Assembly (NCBI GenBank): GCA_020438665.1
Contig: JAGQUE010000489.1
Coordinates: 1 to 7,638, forward strand
Direction of reading: 5' to 3'
From: Nocardioidaceae bacterium
GTDB taxonomy: Bacteria; Actinomycetota; Actinomycetes; Propionibacteriales; Nocardioidaceae
Length of the DNA stretch: 7,638 bases
Shown piece after piece: positions 6,250 through 7,638 of the stretch. The position numbers and the translations under genes were made by a program. Position 1 is the stretch's first letter. Every line of letters starts with the position of its first letter. Below the pieces are notes generated by a model. It was not told where the DNA came from and did not search any database. It saw only the letters and a program-made list of their open reading frames with translations.

Positions 6250-7300
6250 GCGACGGTGCCGTCGGGTGCGCCTCGCCCCGGCCCTCGTGGCCGCCGCGCT
6301 GCTGGCGGGTCTGGGCACGTCGGGCGCCCTGGCCGCAGCCGACGGTCGCGTCGTGGTGCGCTTCGCCGACCCGGCCATCACCGAGTCCAGCGGCCTCGTG
6401 GTCGTCCGCGGTGACCTGGTGACGGTCAACGACTCGGGGGGCGAGCCCGTGCTCTTCTCGGTGGACGCCGCGACCGGCGAAACCGTCGCGACGACGCGTT
6501 TCGCCGTCGCCCAGACCGATGTGGAGGCACTCGCCCCCTCTGCCGACGACCCCGGCCGTGTCTGGGTCGGCGACCTCGGCAACAACGACGGGTCGCGCTC
6601 GACGGTCACCGTCACCGAGGTCACCGTCGACGGGTCCAGCGACCTCGGCTCCGCGACGTCGTACGACCTGAGGTATCCCAGCGGCGAGAGGCCGGACGCC
6701 GAGGCGCTGCTGTGCGACCCGACCAGCGGGCGGCTCTATGTCGTCACCAAGGCGATCCTCGGCGGGACGGTCTATGCGGCACCGGCGCGGCTTCGCACGG
6801 ACCGACCCAACCCGCTGCGCCCCGTCGGCACGGTGGGCTCGGTGATCACCGACGGGGCGTTCTGGCCGGACGGGCGGCACGTCCTGCTGCGCAACTATGG
6901 CGAGGTGGGCGTCTATACGTTCCCAGGCTTCGAGCCGGTCGCCACCATGCCGCTGCCGGCCCAGGAGCAGGGCGAGGCGCTCGCGGTCGACGGTGACGGG
7001 TCGCTGCTGCTCACCTCGGAGGGCGAGCATGCCGCCGTGCTCGGGGTGCGGCTCCCGGCCCGGCTCCGCGCGGTGCTCGACGGGGCGCCCGCGTCCAGCG
7101 ACGATGCCTCGGCGGCCGCGTCGGCGTCCGCGTCGGCCGGGCCGTCGCCCAGCGCCTCGCCGTCGCCGGCACGTGACGACCAGGCCGATGCGGCGGACGA
7201 CGGCCTGCTCGGGACCATCGAGTGGCTCCTCCTCGGCGGCGTCGTGGTGGCCACGGGCCTGCTCGTTGTCGTGTTCCGGCGCTGGTATCCCGCGGAGTAG
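6242..7300 (+). CDS. Exported, C-terminally membrane-anchored protein, possibly beta-propeller-like
   Basis: The 352 residues begin with a classic signal peptide: basic TERRCRRVR, a hydrophobic core (about 11-28) and ALAAAD, with likely cleavage after residue 31 or 33. The exported domain (about 34-283) has short repeated motifs such as ESSGLVVVRGDLVTVNDSGG, VEALAPS, VWVGDLGNN (residues 107-115), LYVVTKAILGG, DGAFWPDGRHVLLRNYGEVG and EGEALAVDGDGSLLLTSEGE. This style resembles beta-propeller or esterase-like-phytase proteins, but I recognise no catalytic motif. Residues 284-319 are an Ala/Ser/Pro/Asp-rich linker. A membrane span at about 327-345 follows, then a short cytoplasmic RRWYPAE tail. 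It should sit outside the membrane on a stalk. The GTG at 6242 overlaps the methyltransferase stop by 8 nt and has a GGCGAGG 3 nt upstream; an in-frame GTG at 6266 is a weaker alternative. The function is unknown. Confidence 0.83.
   Translation: MTERRCRRVRLAPALVAAALLAGLGTSGALAAADGRVVVRFADPAITESSGLVVVRGDLVTVNDSGGEPVLFSVDAATGETVATTRFAVAQTDVEALAPSADDPGRVWVGDLGNNDGSRSTVTVTEVTVDGSSDLGSATSYDLRYPSGERPDAEALLCDPTSGRLYVVTKAILGGTVYAAPARLRTDRPNPLRPVGTVGSVITDGAFWPDGRHVLLRNYGEVGVYTFPGFEPVATMPLPAQEQGEALAVDGDGSLLLTSEGEHAAVLGVRLPARLRAVLDGAPASSDDASAAASASASAGPSPSASPSPARDDQADAADDGLLGTIEWLLLGGVVVATGLLVVVFRRWYPAE
7091..7170 (+). repeat. Low-complexity Ala/Ser/Pro-coding stretch
   Basis: Imperfect short repeats of GCGTCG/GCGTCC and TCGCCG units encode the spacer between the exported domain and the membrane anchor of the surrounding gene, in protein terms a run of alternating Ala and Ser followed by SPSASPSPA. 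It is a flexible stalk of the kind often O-glycosylated in actinobacterial surface proteins (general knowledge). The repeat structure makes its length prone to change between strains. Confidence 0.6.
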
Positions 7301-7310
7301 CGTCGACGGC
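7298..7310 (+). promoter_or_regulatory. Possible -10 box before the macro-domain gene
   Basis: TAGCGT (7298-7303) fits TANNNT, and its TAG is also the stop codon of the upstream gene. It is followed by 7 bases and an ATG at 7311, so transcription would start at or next to that ATG. This would give the macro gene (ATG 7325) a leader of about 14 bases containing GGTGA. There is no clear -35. The match is weaker than the two TAGGYTGG boxes. Confidence 0.3.
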
Positions 7311-7330
7311 ATGCGGGTGACGCCATGCCG
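7307..7330 (+). promoter_or_regulatory. Small hairpin around the macro-domain start codon
   Basis: CGGCATG (7307-7313) and CATGCCG (7324-7330) are perfect reverse complements with a 10-base loop (7314-7323). The ATG of the macro-domain gene (7325-7327) lies in the right arm, and the only Shine-Dalgarno-like bases (GGTGA, 7316-7320) lie in the loop. The stem could dampen initiation, but it is short and a role is inferred. Confidence 0.3.
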
Positions 7331-7638
7331 GTGACCGTGGTGCGCGGTGACATCACCGAACAGTCCGTCGATGCGGTCGTTAACGCCGCCAACAGCGCGA
7401 TGCGAGGCGGGGGAGGGGTCGACGGGGCGATCCACCGCCGCGGTGGCCCGGCGGTGCTCGAGGACTGCGTTCGGCGGTTTCCCCACGGTCTCGCCACCGG
7501 TGACGCCGGCTGGACGACGGCTGGAGACCTCCCGGCCCGCTGGGTGATCCACGTCGTCGGGCCCAACTTCCGCGCCGGGCAGACCGACCGGTCGCTGCTC
7601 GTGTCCTGCTATGCCCGGGCGCTCGCGGTCGCCGACGA
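7325..7638 (+). CDS. Macro-domain protein, probable O-acetyl-ADP-ribose deacetylase (3' end outside window)
   Basis: The open frame runs from ATG 7325 off the window edge (104 codons visible). It begins MPVTVVRGDITEQSVDAVVN, followed by AANS, GGGGVDGAIHRRGGP (28-42), TGDAGWTTAGDLPARWVIHV (58-77) and VGP. This is the YmdB-type macro domain, which binds ADP-ribose and removes acetyl from O-acetyl-ADP-ribose or ADP-ribose from protein side chains. Asn23 and Asp33 match the positions of the catalytic-site Asn25 and Asp35 of E. coli YmdB. The PHGLATGDAGWTTAGDLPARW segment has no gap and looks fully functional. The frame is closed upstream by the TAG at 7298, so ATG 7325 is the only normal start. 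A 7-codon mini-ORF (7311-7334) overlaps the start in another frame. It lies 24 nt after the anchored-protein gene, so it may be the next operon member or have its own promoter. Confidence 0.9.
   Translation, partial: MPVTVVRGDITEQSVDAVVNAANSAMRGGGGVDGAIHRRGGPAVLEDCVRRFPHGLATGDAGWTTAGDLPARWVIHVVGPNFRAGQTDRSLLVSCYARALAVAD

Noticed and set aside
4564..6624. A 686-codon open frame on the minus strand
   Set aside because: It is antisense to the dehydrogenase end, the methyltransferase and the anchored protein, all of which have family motifs or signal and membrane segments. The antisense product has none.
5987..7552. A 521-codon minus-strand open frame opposite the anchored protein and macro gene
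   Set aside because: The plus-strand genes have a signal peptide, an anchor and clear macro-domain motifs. The antisense product is compositionally like other shadow frames.
1..7638. tRNA, rRNA, CRISPR array, insertion sequence or intrinsic terminator
   Set aside because: No spaced direct repeats, transposase-like protein, terminal inverted repeats, tRNA-like arms or stem followed by a T run could be seen by eye on either strand.

Overview
The window is very GC-rich, with almost all third codon positions G or C, GTG starts, 4-nt start/stop overlaps and TANNNT boxes placed for leaderless transcription. This points to a high-GC actinobacterium, perhaps of the Nocardioides/Janibacter type. The genus is inferred from general style and not from a marker gene.

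Left part (1-1131). The last 38 codons of an unrecognised plus-strand gene (ending at 117) run convergently into a minus-strand acyltransferase-3 gene (26-1131). That gene is broken twice, by an in-frame TGA at 931-933 and by a one-base frame change near 661-664, so I call it a pseudogene. Both lesions could still be sequencing errors. A 115-bp divergent intergenic region (1132-1246) follows. It holds a perfect 10-bp inverted repeat and a TAGGTT box exactly 6 nt before the next start codon.

Right part (1247-7300) is a tight plus-strand array, probably one operon with an internal promoter. It contains (i) a protein with two complete Nudix domains, (ii) a 940-residue FAD plus Fe-S D-2-hydroxyacid dehydrogenase-like fusion (GlcD-GlcF/YdiJ type), (iii) a 28-residue single-span membrane microprotein that is easy to miss, (iv) a class I SAM-dependent methyltransferase of the Methyltransf_32 kind, and (v) an exported, membrane-anchored protein that looks repeat- or propeller-like. 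Spacing is 10 nt or less, or genes overlap: GTGA between ii and iii, ATGA between iii and iv, and 8 nt between iv and v. After 24 nt comes a macro-domain protein (7325 to the window edge), probably an O-acetyl-ADP-ribose deacetylase.

How they may work together: Nudix and macro-domain enzymes both act on nucleotide-diphosphate or ADP-ribose compounds. The flavoprotein would feed electrons from a 2-hydroxyacid into the cell's redox chain. The microprotein could tether or modulate one of its translationally coupled neighbours at the membrane. This is inference only; no pathway is proven by the sequence.

Most interesting points: the 28-codon gene with its own leaderless-type promoter and coupling at both ends; the tandem Nudix protein; a tyrosine-specific preference for TAT in an otherwise GC3-saturated genome; the broken acyltransferase; and the macro gene start, buried in a hairpin next to a 7-codon leaderless mini-ORF. 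I found no tRNA, rRNA, CRISPR array, insertion sequence or convincing intrinsic terminator.
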